Virus record (IMG/VR): IMGVR_UViG_3300013131_000226 | Coordinates: 1 to 25,558 of that record | DNA length: 25,558 nt | Direction: 5' to 3' (one strand) | Source: a virus | Part shown: in pieces, positions 7,041 to 16,348 of the stretch | Position numbering within the stretch: position 1 is the stretch's first letter | Layout of the letters: each line of letters starts with the position of its first letter | Translations under genes and position numbers: made by a program | The notes under the pieces: generated by a model | What the model was told of the DNA's origin: nothing | Databases searched by the model: none | The model's input: only the letters and a program-made list of their open reading frames with translations

Positions 7041-9905
7041 ATGACGAAACCAATCGAGTTTCTGCGGGCTATCCTCCCGCCCGATGGCTATTACGCCTTC
7101 GTAAGGATAAAAAACAAGCGGGTGCATCAAGTATTGGTCGACAGCCTCAGCACAGTGTCAGATATTGTGCAAGCGGCGGAAGCCAACATGGAGGATGCGT
7201 ATTTCGGGTGTGCATCGCATGCCGATAAAAACAGCCGTAAAAAAGACAACGTGCACGCGGTCAAGTCTATCTGGATCGATCTGGACTGCGGGCTGGACAC
7301 GCACTACCATGTGCAGCAGGATGGTCTGGACGCGCTGTTTATGTTTTGCGAGTCCACAGGCATTCCAACACCATGGGTGGTGAACTCCGGACGCGGGCTG
7401 CACGTGTATTGGCCGATGACGGAGTCGATACTGTTCACTGAGTGGGAAACATACTCGAGCAAGATGTTAGCGCTATGCGCCGAGCACGAGCTACACATTA
7501 AAGACCCCGGCTGCACGGTCGACGCTGCGCGCATCCTGCGGGTGCCCGGCACCCATAATTACAAGAACCCGGCTCAGCCCTTGCCGGTGCACATAATGCA
7601 CACCGGGGCTGTACTGGACTGGGTTGAGTTTAAGCAGAAGGTAGACGCCGCGATGACCGCAGCGGGTATCGCACCTTCAATGACACTACCGGCAAAAACC
7701 GATCGGGCAGTCGACCCACTCACCGCCGCGCTGGCTGGCAACATGGTCAGTAGCTTCCGCAAGATCGCGCAGCGTAGTCTGAACAACGCAGGGTGTGGGC
7801 ATATCGCCTCGGCACTGCTCAACCCTGCCGAGACTCCGGAGCCTGTCTGGCGCGCGGTACTGTCCACCGCCAAAGCCTGCGAAGATGCGGGTGAGGCGTT
7901 GTACACATGTATATCGCAAGGGCACCCAGATTTCAATATCCACGACACCATGCGGAAGGTGGCCGAGATAAAAGGGCCGTATACCTGCACGGCGTACTCG
8001 GCGGTGTGCGGGTCGCACGTATGCAAAGTGTGCAAGTTTAACGGCAAGATCACCACCCCGTTGCAGCTAGGCCGCGACGTGAAGAAGGCAGAAGCGCCCA
8101 TACCTATGGCAGAGGTGCATAAACCTCCCCAGCTAGGCGAAGGCTTCGATGATTTGACTGACACGCCAGCTGTCGTGCTACCCGACCTGCCGTTCCCATA
8201 TTTTCGTGGGTCGCAGGGGGGCATCTATACCCCGGGCAAGCCAGAGCCCGACGGCACTACCGGCGATCCGCAGATAGTATACGAATATAATCTGGACGTC
8301 ATTCGCCGGGTCGTTGACCCTGAGCGCGGCGAGACGCTGGTGTTGCACCTTGTGCTACCTCAGGACGGTGTTAAAGAGATTATGATACCGGCAGCGGATA
8401 CCGGCTCAGCGGACAGGATCGCTCCGCATATAGGCATGGCTGGTGTATACGGCACCAAGGAACAGATGACCCGTATAGCGAATTACTTGATACGTGCAGC
8501 AAAGAACCTACAGGCGAATACGGCGGCAGAACCGGCCCGGAGCCAGATGGGTTGGACAGAAGACAAGAACATTGTGTGGGGGCGTTCCCTGTTTACTAAA
8601 AAAGGCAGGTTTTACTGCCCAGCTTCCGGTAAGTCGTCGTCTGTGGCTGATATGATGCGTCAGACTGGCAGCTTTGAGAACTGGGAACGTATTGCCGACA
8701 CCTACGGAGACCCCGGCATGGAAATGCAGGCGGCGTGTATTCTGTTTGCGTTTGGGTCGATGTTGAACCCCTACACCTACGAAGACCCTATCTGGCTGCA
8801 CTTGGTGAGTACGCATTCGGGTTCGGGTAAGACTACGCTGATCGAAGTACTGAACAGTATCTGGGGCAGCCCTGATGCCATGGTGATGAGTGTGAAGGAC
8901 ACAGTAAACTCGCTGGAGAAACGGCGTGTGGTATTTAACAGCTTTGCGATGTGTCAGGATGAAATCACCAATCTATCACCAGAGCGGCTGAGCGATCTGG
9001 CCTACTCGCAATCGCAGGCACGGGAGAAGCACCGGTTGACCAGCGGCTCGCGCGAGATGGCCAACAACGACCGGCGCAACAATCACTTTATCACTACCGG
9101 AAACAAACTTATTGAAGATGCGCTGAGTAGTTTTAAGACCAATGCTGCGGGCGAGTTTGCCCGACTGATACAGGTTAAATTCAAACCGCTAGAGCGCAAG
9201 CTGGGCGGGCGTTACTTCGGGGCTATCAAAAAGAACTACGGACATGCTGGGCCGCGTTTCGCCAACTGGCTGGTGCGCCACGAGGACGAGCTGGATCAGC
9301 GCGTAGAGGACATGCGTATACGGTTCGATCGGGACTTCAGGAGCTCCAACAGCGAGCGTAACTGGGTAGGGCTAGTGTCCGGCGGGTTTGCGGCGGCGCA
9401 TATTGTGCAGCGGGAGCTGGGCATGCTACGGTCGTTCAACCTTGAGCGTATCTATGAGGAGTGGTTGACCCACATGGAGGTCGTACGCGCCAACGTACGC
9501 AAGACGATCGTACCGCATCAGGATGTGTTGGGGGACTTCATTAACGAGAATTACAGCAACATCGTTATCCCGGACAGCAACGTAGCGGCGACTATCGACG
9601 CCAACCCAGAGACGGCCTCACTGTACGGCCGCAAGAACGAACGTGACGCGAGAAACCGGCTGGTGATTCGCTGGGAGAAGAACACCAATCTGATATTTAT
9701 CGCCCAGAGCGAGCTGAAGGCCTACTGCGACAAGCGTTCGCATTCTTTTGCCGAGCTGCTGGAGCATTTCAGCATGACCCGGCAGTTCAAAGGCGTGGTG
9801 AATAAGCGTATGGGTAGCGGCACCGGGGTGGTCACCAGTGCGACTAAAGCACTGGTCTTTACGGTGGATAACGCGCTTGGCGAGATGCTCAAGGAGGACG
9901 ATTGA
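7041..9905 (+). CDS. Primase-polymerase/ATPase fusion (AEP domain plus DUF927-like helicase)
   Basis: A 954-residue multidomain replication enzyme. The N-terminus is an archaeo-eukaryotic primase (AEP/PrimPol) type catalytic domain: IDLD (79-82, metal-binding DxD), NSGRGLHVYW (115-124, motif II) and DAARILRVPGTHNYKN (161-176, motif III). A CxC-rich linker follows with Cys316, Cys323, Cys328 and Cys331, likely a zinc site. From about 440 onward it resembles DUF927-type phage helicases/ATPases: Walker A HSGSGKTT (592-599) and Walker B MCQDEITN (637-644). It should make primers and unwind or translocate on DNA. This architecture is known in phages and plasmids. The start lacks a strong Shine-Dalgarno sequence. 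It overlaps the next gene by one base. Confidence 0.92.
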   Translation: MTKPIEFLRAILPPDGYYAFVRIKNKRVHQVLVDSLSTVSDIVQAAEANMEDAYFGCASHADKNSRKKDNVHAVKSIWIDLDCGLDTHYHVQQDGLDALFMFCESTGIPTPWVVNSGRGLHVYWPMTESILFTEWETYSSKMLALCAEHELHIKDPGCTVDAARILRVPGTHNYKNPAQPLPVHIMHTGAVLDWVEFKQKVDAAMTAAGIAPSMTLPAKTDRAVDPLTAALAGNMVSSFRKIAQRSLNNAGCGHIASALLNPAETPEPVWRAVLSTAKACEDAGEALYTCISQGHPDFNIHDTMRKVAEIKGPYTCTAYSAVCGSHVCKVCKFNGKITTPLQLGRDVKKAEAPIPMAEVHKPPQLGEGFDDLTDTPAVVLPDLPFPYFRGSQGGIYTPGKPEPDGTTGDPQIVYEYNLDVIRRVVDPERGETLVLHLVLPQDGVKEIMIPAADTGSADRIAPHIGMAGVYGTKEQMTRIANYLIRAAKNLQANTAAEPARSQMGWTEDKNIVWGRSLFTKKGRFYCPASGKSSSVADMMRQTGSFENWERIADTYGDPGMEMQAACILFAFGSMLNPYTYEDPIWLHLVSTHSGSGKTTLIEVLNSIWGSPDAMVMSVKDTVNSLEKRRVVFNSFAMCQDEITNLSPERLSDLAYSQSQAREKHRLTSGSREMANNDRRNNHFITTGNKLIEDALSSFKTNAAGEFARLIQVKFKPLERKLGGRYFGAIKKNYGHAGPRFANWLVRHEDELDQRVEDMRIRFDRDFRSSNSERNWVGLVSGGFAAAHIVQRELGMLRSFNLERIYEEWLTHMEVVRANVRKTIVPHQDVLGDFINENYSNIVIPDSNVAATIDANPETASLYGRKNERDARNRLVIRWEKNTNLIFIAQSELKAYCDKRSHSFAELLEHFSMTRQFKGVVNKRMGSGTGVVTSATKALVFTVDNALGEMLKEDD

Positions 9906-10174
9906 TGAACACCCCAAGCGAAACACAAGTCGCCGCGCTGCGGTGGCTGCTGAAGTACGGGACATCCGAGGTGCCTATGATGGTAGATGATGCGGGGGTT
10001 GTGAGCCCAGCGCACGCTGGTTTTATGGAGTCTTTATTGGTTGGCGAACAAGACGTTGAAGACATAGACATCCTATTCAAAGCAGGGTTGGTGTTTATCC
10101 GCCATGACCCAGAACGCTACGTAATCATAGCGCGGCTAGATGCTAACCAGCTGGATAACCTGCGATGCCTGTAA
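9905..10174 (+). CDS. Small unknown phage protein
   Basis: An 89-residue protein when started at ATG 9905, whose A is the last base of the upstream stop; AAGGAGG lies at 9891-9897, a good distance. An alternative TTG start (9902) would add one residue only. Composition is acidic and mixed alpha/beta; no motif is recognised. The first part (QVAALRWLLKYGTSEVPMMV) could form a helical or winged-helix-like fold, but I would not assign it. Confidence 0.75.
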   Translation: MNTPSETQVAALRWLLKYGTSEVPMMVDDAGVVSPAHAGFMESLLVGEQDVEDIDILFKAGLVFIRHDPERYVIIARLDANQLDNLRCL

Positions 10175-10374
10175 CCCACGACTTGGTTGAGCCTTCCTTA
10201 ATTACTTTGCTGGAAGTAGGTGACAGTTTTTTTGTTCCTACACTGAAGCCCCAAAGATATATAAGGCTGATGCTGGCGCACGCAGCAGAGCTGGACATCC
10301 ACATCAAATGCGTGGCCGGTATCGACAAGGAAACCGACCTGTATGGGGTGCGGGTGCTCCGCACCCCGGGTTAA
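10165..10374 (+). CDS. Small conserved phage protein, last of the left arm
   Basis: A 69-residue protein beginning 10 bases inside the previous gene. The motif EVGDSFFVPTLKPQRYIRLM, then a helix and the ending YGVRVLR, match a short phage/bacterial protein type I have seen but whose function is unknown. The last codons lie within a perfect hairpin and its TAA stop overlaps the opposing stop of the 1987-aa gene. The ribosome site is weak, consistent with translational coupling. Confidence 0.75.
   Translation: MPVTHDLVEPSLITLLEVGDSFFVPTLKPQRYIRLMLAHAAELDIHIKCVAGIDKETDLYGVRVLRTPG
10345..10367. terminator. Stem-loop at the convergence of the two arms (weak bidirectional terminator?)
   Basis: A perfect 9-bp stem GGGGTGCGG (10345-10353) and CCGCACCCC (10359-10367) with a 5-base loop. 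It lies within the last codons of the 69-aa gene and 3 bases beyond the stop of the opposing 1987-aa gene. Neither side has a proper U-run, so simple intrinsic termination is doubtful; it may block read-through or protect RNA ends. Confidence 0.45.
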
Positions 10375-13300
10375 AAGCCAGCGTCGCGCCGCAGGTCGTA
10401 GGTCTGCTGCAACAACTGCTGCTGCCGGGTGTATATCTGATTGCGCTTTTCTTCCGTCATGTCACCGCGCTTGGCGGTTTTGTTCAGCGCGGCAAGCTGG
10501 TTACCGATTGCATTGACCCGGCCCGACAAGTTGAGCAGATGGCGGTTTTCTTGCTGGTACTGCCGCGCTTCCTCAAAGTTACCCCGATCACGTAGGTCTT
10601 TAAGATTGGCTTCCGCCGTGCGGACTCGGTCAGCAATTTCTTGGAAATCAGAACGCACGGCATTACCTTGCGGGTTGATGAAGAAGGCACCGACCATCGG
10701 GGTCTCATGGAGGCGCGGAGCCGGACGCTCGCCGACGGCGGACTCAATCATGCGTAGCAGGTTCAGCGCTTCGATGCCGGTACGGCCTGTCCAAGCAGTC
10801 AGATAGTTCTCGATAATGATCGGGCTCACACCCTTCTCGAAACCCAGCACCTGCATGGCAGACTCCAGCCCGGATGCCAGACCCTTGCTCAGCTCGGTGG
10901 TGCTCTGGTTGTATTGCTGGCTGGCTGACTTACTTTCCATGGACTTGCCGATCAGCGCGTGGCCGGTGAAGAATGAATGGTTGGTAGCATGCTCCACGAT
11001 CGGACGGGCCAGCGAAGGCATCATATCAGACGGGCCTAGCAGGATACTGCTGGCCGCAGAGGTGATTGCAGCGCGGCTCTTATGCCAGTCCTCGTTCGGA
11101 TCGTCCATCATCTGACGGGCGGTAGTCTCGGCTAGCACCTTGAACGGCAGCAGCTCGCTGGCTACGGGCATCTTCAGATTACCGGGGAACATGAAGTTAT
11201 TGTTCCGAGTAGCTGTTGTCTGATTCTCGTACTCGTCGTCGCCCATGTTGTATAGGGTGTGGGCCAAGGTAAAGGCCATCAACTTGCCCACCTGCCTGTA
11301 AACCATACGCATGGCGTCTTCTTTGTTCATACCGGGGATTTTGCCGGTCAGAGCGTCTACCATGCGGTGCGTACCTTGGATGCGCGCGTTAATAAACGGT
11401 ACAACGGTCATTAGAGCGGCGAGCGTGCGCGAGTTGCCCCGGTTATTAAAGTCGATCAGCATACGGGCAGCATGCTGGGCAGCAAACTCATCACCGGTTT
11501 CAGCAAAAGTTTTTTTGTATGCTGCTTCACGGGCAGCACCATCCGATGCCATGGCTACGGACTCGACCTTCTGTAGTGCTTGCTTCCACGGTGATACATC
11601 GCGTTCCAGCATCTCGCGGCGGAATGTATCCATACCGTCAGAAAAATCACGGGCGGCAATCACGCCGTATGAACGCAGTATCTTCTGCTCCACCGTCTCG
11701 CCTTTGATACCCTTCAACAGTCCTGTACCGACGTCCAGATAAGCACGTGCAAACCCTTGCCCGGTGCGGATAGCCACACGCTGCGCGTCTTGAGAAGTCT
11801 GTCCCCACACGAAGCCCGGCATAATGGTCACACCCTTACGCACCATGTTAGACAGCGAACGACCGATATGCCAGCCAATACCCGTCATCACCGGCGCAGC
11901 AGTGAACGCAGACGCGTCGTTCAGGTCATTGAGATGCAGGTGCACTGTCTCACCTTTGCGATTGAAAGACACTACATAGCGGTCGTTGGGGCTACCAAAC
12001 TTTCTCCACTTTGCCGCACCGACGGCTACCAGAGACTCACCCAATATGTTTGCCGTGTTGTTCTTGACGGCGCGCATGTTCAACCAGACAAGGTTATTAA
12101 ACGCATTGGTCATAGGGTCGCCGATAGACGCAGCGGAACCTGCGCCCAGATGATGCTCTTTTGCGGCTGTCAACAACGAGTTCAGATGGGTAGGCTCACC
12201 CAATGTATTTTGCAGCGACTCATCCATACGGTACAGCGGCAGGTATTCGGCGCGGTCCATATACTCCTTGGCTTTGGCTTCGGTGTATATACCGGATTCG
12301 ACCACGGCATCGACGGCATGGCCACGCATTACGTTGTAAGTATCGTGAAACTGCTTGATTAGCGGAGCCAGTTCGGGGTCAGCCCGCAGCTTGTCCGAAA
12401 AGGCTTTATCGGCTGCGGTGTAGAAAGATTTTTCAAATTGACCGAGTTTAACCAGCTGCTCCAAACGAGGGCCAAACACTGCCAACGCCATGGCGTTAGT
12501 AACCGTATTGGTATCCCCAGCATGCTGGGCCTCTTCCGTAAAGCCCTTGCTCATCAGCGCTTGCCGCAAGTTCTTGTAGTGGTCGGTCAGCGTGTGCATG
12601 TTGTTTTTGGAGTCTTCGACGGCTTTTACCCGACCCATTTTATCGATTACCATGTGGCCGATAGCCATGGCTTGAGACACTACACCGATGGCATTATTCC
12701 CCTGCGCGTTTGCAGCTTCAGCGGATACCCGCCCCAGATTTATTTTGCTGTAGGCACCCGTATCACCGGCGCGGTGCGTCTTGCCCAACAGCGAGTGGGC
12801 TTTGCCCAAGAAAGCATTGGCAGCGGCGTCAGTAAAACTGCGCTCCCCCAACCCCGAGTATTCGAGCATCCGATCCAGCAGTTTTTTGGGTTGCTCTTTG
12901 GCGGCGAACACTCGACTGGGTGCTCCGAATTTGGCGTACATCACCTCGCCGCGCTCAGCCACTGGCTTAGCCCCACGTTTACCTTTCGCCCCAAGCTCCT
13001 CCCGGACGGCGCCGTGCAGCAAGTCGATGAGGTCTTGACCCTCCAAAGGCTTGCCCATCCCGAGCTTGGTCAGCGCACCTTTAACGAGGTTGCGGATATA
13101 GGCCAAGAACTGCCCACCCAGCGTGTCAGGGCGAGGCCGCACGCCTTTTTTCATCAACTCTTCGGCGGTGTAAGCGATCAGCTCCTTGTACCGCAAGTGT
13201 GGGGGTGTATCCCGTGGAATACGCGCTTCAGCGTTACGCACCGCCGACTGCTCTACCGTACCCGCGCGCTGCCGCCAGCTGAGCACCTCAGTGGCTAGTT

Positions 13301-16300
13301 CAGTGACTTTCTCTTTGGAGCCCAGCAGCTTTTCAAGGCCGACGTGCTCACCCACTTCATGCAGAATAACAGCACGCTCTTGCCCTTTAGGGATGCGGCT
13401 GGCGACAAGGAATGCTTGGCTGCCTCTGAAAGCCAATGCTTGCGTATCCTGCTTAAACAGTCTACGCACATCGGCAGGGAGGTCGGATACCGAGTCAAAC
13501 ACCTGTAGCTTATTCTGGTTCCATCCTTCGCCGGCCAGCTCAGTGGCTGCTTGGCGGATAGACTGCACGGTAGCGGTCTGCTTTTCTTCGCCCATCGCGG
13601 CCAGCCTCGCTTCGGTGCCGGTTACTTCTGTCGGGGCTTCAGAGGCTGCTTCAGGCTCAGGCGTAGCCTCCTTACCTTTGGCAGCCCGCTCAGCGGCATG
13701 ACGTGCCGCGTCAGCATCTGCCAGCTCTTGCTGGCGCTTGGCTTTGGTTTGAGCTTCTAGCTGGCGTTCATAGTCGCGGGCCAGCTTAGCTGCGTCGCGC
13801 GTCTCCCGCGTGGCTTTATGCAGCTGTTTGTCGTTCTCGATACGGCGGGCTTCACGCACACGGTGCGCTTCAGCCATTTTGCGGTTTTCTGCCATATGCT
13901 TCGCGTTGATTTTAACCGCTCTGCTCAAGTCGCCTTTGGTAAACGACCGGTCGGTCAATCCCTTGGCGATAGCCTCAGCAACCCACGGAGTATCTTTGTT
14001 ACGCGCCATCCATGCGAGGTCGTCCCACCACAACCGCTGGGCTTCAAACCCGCCTTTACCGGCAGAGGCTTCTTTCAGCGTTTGCACCAACGGGGCGAGC
14101 TCAAATAAGGACTCAGGCTCCGCCGCCTGCCCGATCTTGCTGGTTTTCAACGTGGTAGTGGCACCGATGTCAGGCTCGACAGCCGCTGCGCGTTCTGCTT
14201 CAGTGGGTACCATCTCCGTCCACGATTTACCTGCTTCAGTCTTGGCTTGATCTGCTTCAGCTTGGAGCTTGGCTACCTGCCGTTTAATCTGCGCTTTACG
14301 GTTCTTGTCGGCGGTAGCACGCTCGGCTTCCAGCTCGGCGATCTTGGCTTGCAGGTCAACACCACGCTGCTGTGCAGCGGCTTCCGTTGCCTTGGCTTGC
14401 TCGTCTCGGGCAGCGGCTTCAGCACGCAGCTGTTCGCGGGCCCGTTCGCCCTGCGCGGCGCGATGTTCTTCGGTCAGTAGAGGTTCGCCACGGTCTATGT
14501 AATACGCCGTACGAGAAACTTCAGCCGAAGGCGGCTCCAGCGGTTGTATAGCACGCTCTTGCTCGTAAACCCGAGCATCATTAAGCCACATCTGCTCTTC
14601 TGGAGTACGCGGTGCTTCAATCGCCGGCGCTTCGGCAATCGGTGCCTCTGCTACAGGACGCTCTTCACCAGTAAACATATCACGCACCATACCCGGCTGG
14701 GTAGGCGGCTGCTTCGCTTTAGCAGCGGCGCGTGCGGCGGCCATCTTGGCTACCCAATCCGCTTTGGCCTGCGCTTGTTGCGCCTCAGTTGCGGCAATCT
14801 CTTCCATGAAAGGCTGTGCCCGTTCGGAATAGTACGCAGCGCGCGATGCTTCCGCCGAAGGCGGCTCCAGCGGTTGTATGGCACGCTCTTGCTCGTAAAC
14901 ACGGGCGTCGTTGAGATACATCTGCTCAGGGGCACGGGCTTCACTTACCTCAGGCAACACAAATGCTGGATGCTTCAGCCCGGCTTCGACTTTGGTTGCA
15001 GCGCTGGGGTGGTTTTCAGCGTAAGTCTCTAACGCGGCTTTGACTTCAGCGGCGACAGCCGGGTCAGTCAAAGATTTGCCTATGAAGCGCTCGCGGAGCT
15101 CCTTACCATCACCTTTATTGGCCACGCCCATCTGATTGAAGAACGCACGGTCGATGACGAATTGCTGCTCTTCCGGCAGCGCGCCTTGATACCCGCCTTT
15201 GGGCTGCTTAGGCATCTTGGTATCAGCGAACAGATCGCCCGTCTTGGTAACCCCTGCTTTGGCGGCTTTTTGCCACGCGGCGTCCCGAGCATCCTGCTCC
15301 AACCTTGTCGCCTGCTCCTGCTGCGCATCAGCCCACGTACGACCGAAGGCGTCCTCCGCTTTGCCTAGCATCTTTTCTTGTCGTCCACGCATACCGAACG
15401 CGCCCAGCGCGCCGAACACAGGAGCGCCGGCGATAGCTGCACCGGTAGCTTCACGCAGCCGGGCTTGCGCCTCGGGACTGCTCAGGTCTTCACCAGCCTG
15501 CGCCATGCGCATAGCCTCGGTGCCCACCATCAATGGTACGCCGACAGCACCGGCTTCAATCGACTTCATGGCGTAGTTCTTGGCTTGGCTATTCAGCGTC
15601 TGAATCGCCGCTTCGCGGGTCATCTGACCGTTAGCGACGGCTGTAGCGGTCTTTGCCAAGTCCGGGCCCATCAGCCGCATGGCTTCCATACCTTTACGGC
15701 CTAGACCGCCCAACACCGGCAGCAGCGCGGCTTGTGCCAAGCTGGTCATCAGGGTCGTGGCTCGATCAGTTTGTGGGGCAGCCCTACCTTCAAGGGCCGC
15801 CTGCCGGGCTACGGCTTCCTGCTCAGCGATATTGGCCCCTTGCTCCATCGGGAAGTCGGTAGCGATGAACCCCGCACCGCGCGCCAACGCGGCAGGTATG
15901 CCGGCTTCGGGAGCGACGACGGCGACAGCGGCACCAGCGGCGGTAGGTATAGCGTAGCGGCCGATCATCCCGCCAACGGGCTCGGATACATACTGACTAA
16001 AAGCGCGGCCTACACCGGGAAGAATACCTTGTTTGAACGCTTCAGCGGTCTCTTCTTTGGTAGTAGGCTTCCATGCACCGGGTTCAGTAGAGGGGGCTAA
16101 AAGGTTCTGGCCATACTGCTCCAGTGCGGTAGACCCGGTTAGATCAGCTAAGCCGCGCAGACCCCCACCGATGCCTTCTTTGAGGCCCGATTTGAGCGCA
16201 CCGGCAAACCCGTGCTGCTGCTTAATACCGTATAGGGTAGGAAATTTCTGCTGCGCGAGCTGCACCGCTTCGGTAAAGTCAATACCTGTAGGTACTTTGA

Positions 16301-16334
16301 AGTAACTACCGTCGGGTAATTTCATGTACGGCAT
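10371..16334 (-). CDS. Giant polyvalent-type internal virion protein with metallopeptidase-like motif
   Basis: A 1987-residue protein, last of the late operon. The start MPYMKLPDGSYFKVP followed by QLAQQKFP is a small N-terminal module often seen at the start of phage virion proteins. Residues about 124-160 and 196-210 are hydrophobic and Ala/Gly-rich, as in ejection proteins that insert into membranes. Residues 450-950 are long Ala/Gln/Glu/Lys coiled-coil regions with an internal duplication. ILHEVGEHVG (about 989-998) is a HExxxH variant of the zincin motif. It is followed by a region (about 1030-1100) rich in helices and then a large C-terminal domain resembling LPD38-type 'large polyvalent' domains. 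Such proteins are thought to be injected with the DNA. The enzyme activity is uncertain because the spacing is not HExxH. Confidence 0.9.
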   Translation of the reverse strand: MPYMKLPDGSYFKVPTGIDFTEAVQLAQQKFPTLYGIKQQHGFAGALKSGLKEGIGGGLRGLADLTGSTALEQYGQNLLAPSTEPGAWKPTTKEETAEAFKQGILPGVGRAFSQYVSEPVGGMIGRYAIPTAAGAAVAVVAPEAGIPAALARGAGFIATDFPMEQGANIAEQEAVARQAALEGRAAPQTDRATTLMTSLAQAALLPVLGGLGRKGMEAMRLMGPDLAKTATAVANGQMTREAAIQTLNSQAKNYAMKSIEAGAVGVPLMVGTEAMRMAQAGEDLSSPEAQARLREATGAAIAGAPVFGALGAFGMRGRQEKMLGKAEDAFGRTWADAQQEQATRLEQDARDAAWQKAAKAGVTKTGDLFADTKMPKQPKGGYQGALPEEQQFVIDRAFFNQMGVANKGDGKELRERFIGKSLTDPAVAAEVKAALETYAENHPSAATKVEAGLKHPAFVLPEVSEARAPEQMYLNDARVYEQERAIQPLEPPSAEASRAAYYSERAQPFMEEIAATEAQQAQAKADWVAKMAAARAAAKAKQPPTQPGMVRDMFTGEERPVAEAPIAEAPAIEAPRTPEEQMWLNDARVYEQERAIQPLEPPSAEVSRTAYYIDRGEPLLTEEHRAAQGERAREQLRAEAAARDEQAKATEAAAQQRGVDLQAKIAELEAERATADKNRKAQIKRQVAKLQAEADQAKTEAGKSWTEMVPTEAERAAAVEPDIGATTTLKTSKIGQAAEPESLFELAPLVQTLKEASAGKGGFEAQRLWWDDLAWMARNKDTPWVAEAIAKGLTDRSFTKGDLSRAVKINAKHMAENRKMAEAHRVREARRIENDKQLHKATRETRDAAKLARDYERQLEAQTKAKRQQELADADAARHAAERAAKGKEATPEPEAASEAPTEVTGTEARLAAMGEEKQTATVQSIRQAATELAGEGWNQNKLQVFDSVSDLPADVRRLFKQDTQALAFRGSQAFLVASRIPKGQERAVILHEVGEHVGLEKLLGSKEKVTELATEVLSWRQRAGTVEQSAVRNAEARIPRDTPPHLRYKELIAYTAEELMKKGVRPRPDTLGGQFLAYIRNLVKGALTKLGMGKPLEGQDLIDLLHGAVREELGAKGKRGAKPVAERGEVMYAKFGAPSRVFAAKEQPKKLLDRMLEYSGLGERSFTDAAANAFLGKAHSLLGKTHRAGDTGAYSKINLGRVSAEAANAQGNNAIGVVSQAMAIGHMVIDKMGRVKAVEDSKNNMHTLTDHYKNLRQALMSKGFTEEAQHAGDTNTVTNAMALAVFGPRLEQLVKLGQFEKSFYTAADKAFSDKLRADPELAPLIKQFHDTYNVMRGHAVDAVVESGIYTEAKAKEYMDRAEYLPLYRMDESLQNTLGEPTHLNSLLTAAKEHHLGAGSAASIGDPMTNAFNNLVWLNMRAVKNNTANILGESLVAVGAAKWRKFGSPNDRYVVSFNRKGETVHLHLNDLNDASAFTAAPVMTGIGWHIGRSLSNMVRKGVTIMPGFVWGQTSQDAQRVAIRTGQGFARAYLDVGTGLLKGIKGETVEQKILRSYGVIAARDFSDGMDTFRREMLERDVSPWKQALQKVESVAMASDGAAREAAYKKTFAETGDEFAAQHAARMLIDFNNRGNSRTLAALMTVVPFINARIQGTHRMVDALTGKIPGMNKEDAMRMVYRQVGKLMAFTLAHTLYNMGDDEYENQTTATRNNNFMFPGNLKMPVASELLPFKVLAETTARQMMDDPNEDWHKSRAAITSAASSILLGPSDMMPSLARPIVEHATNHSFFTGHALIGKSMESKSASQQYNQSTTELSKGLASGLESAMQVLGFEKGVSPIIIENYLTAWTGRTGIEALNLLRMIESAVGERPAPRLHETPMVGAFFINPQGNAVRSDFQEIADRVRTAEANLKDLRDRGNFEEARQYQQENRHLLNLSGRVNAIGNQLAALNKTAKRGDMTEEKRNQIYTRQQQLLQQTYDLRRDAGF
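14474..14920 (-). repeat. Internal duplication in the giant virion protein (110-residue period)
   Basis: A block coding LNDARVYEQERAIQPLEPP and its surroundings appears twice, about 330 bases (110 codons) apart: near 14474-14590 and 14804-14920. The 22 residues from LNDARV to PPSAE are identical in both, and the flanks (AAYYSER / TAYYIDR) still match. The intervening part is a coiled-coil segment, so the coiled-coil region seems to have grown by a 110-residue duplication. Confidence 0.85.
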
Positions 16335-16348
16335 AGGGTACCCCTATA

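Noticed and set aside
12438-13298. 286-aa + strand frame inside the giant virion gene
   Set aside because: Antisense shadow with no recognisable motif, inside a continuous 1987-codon gene.
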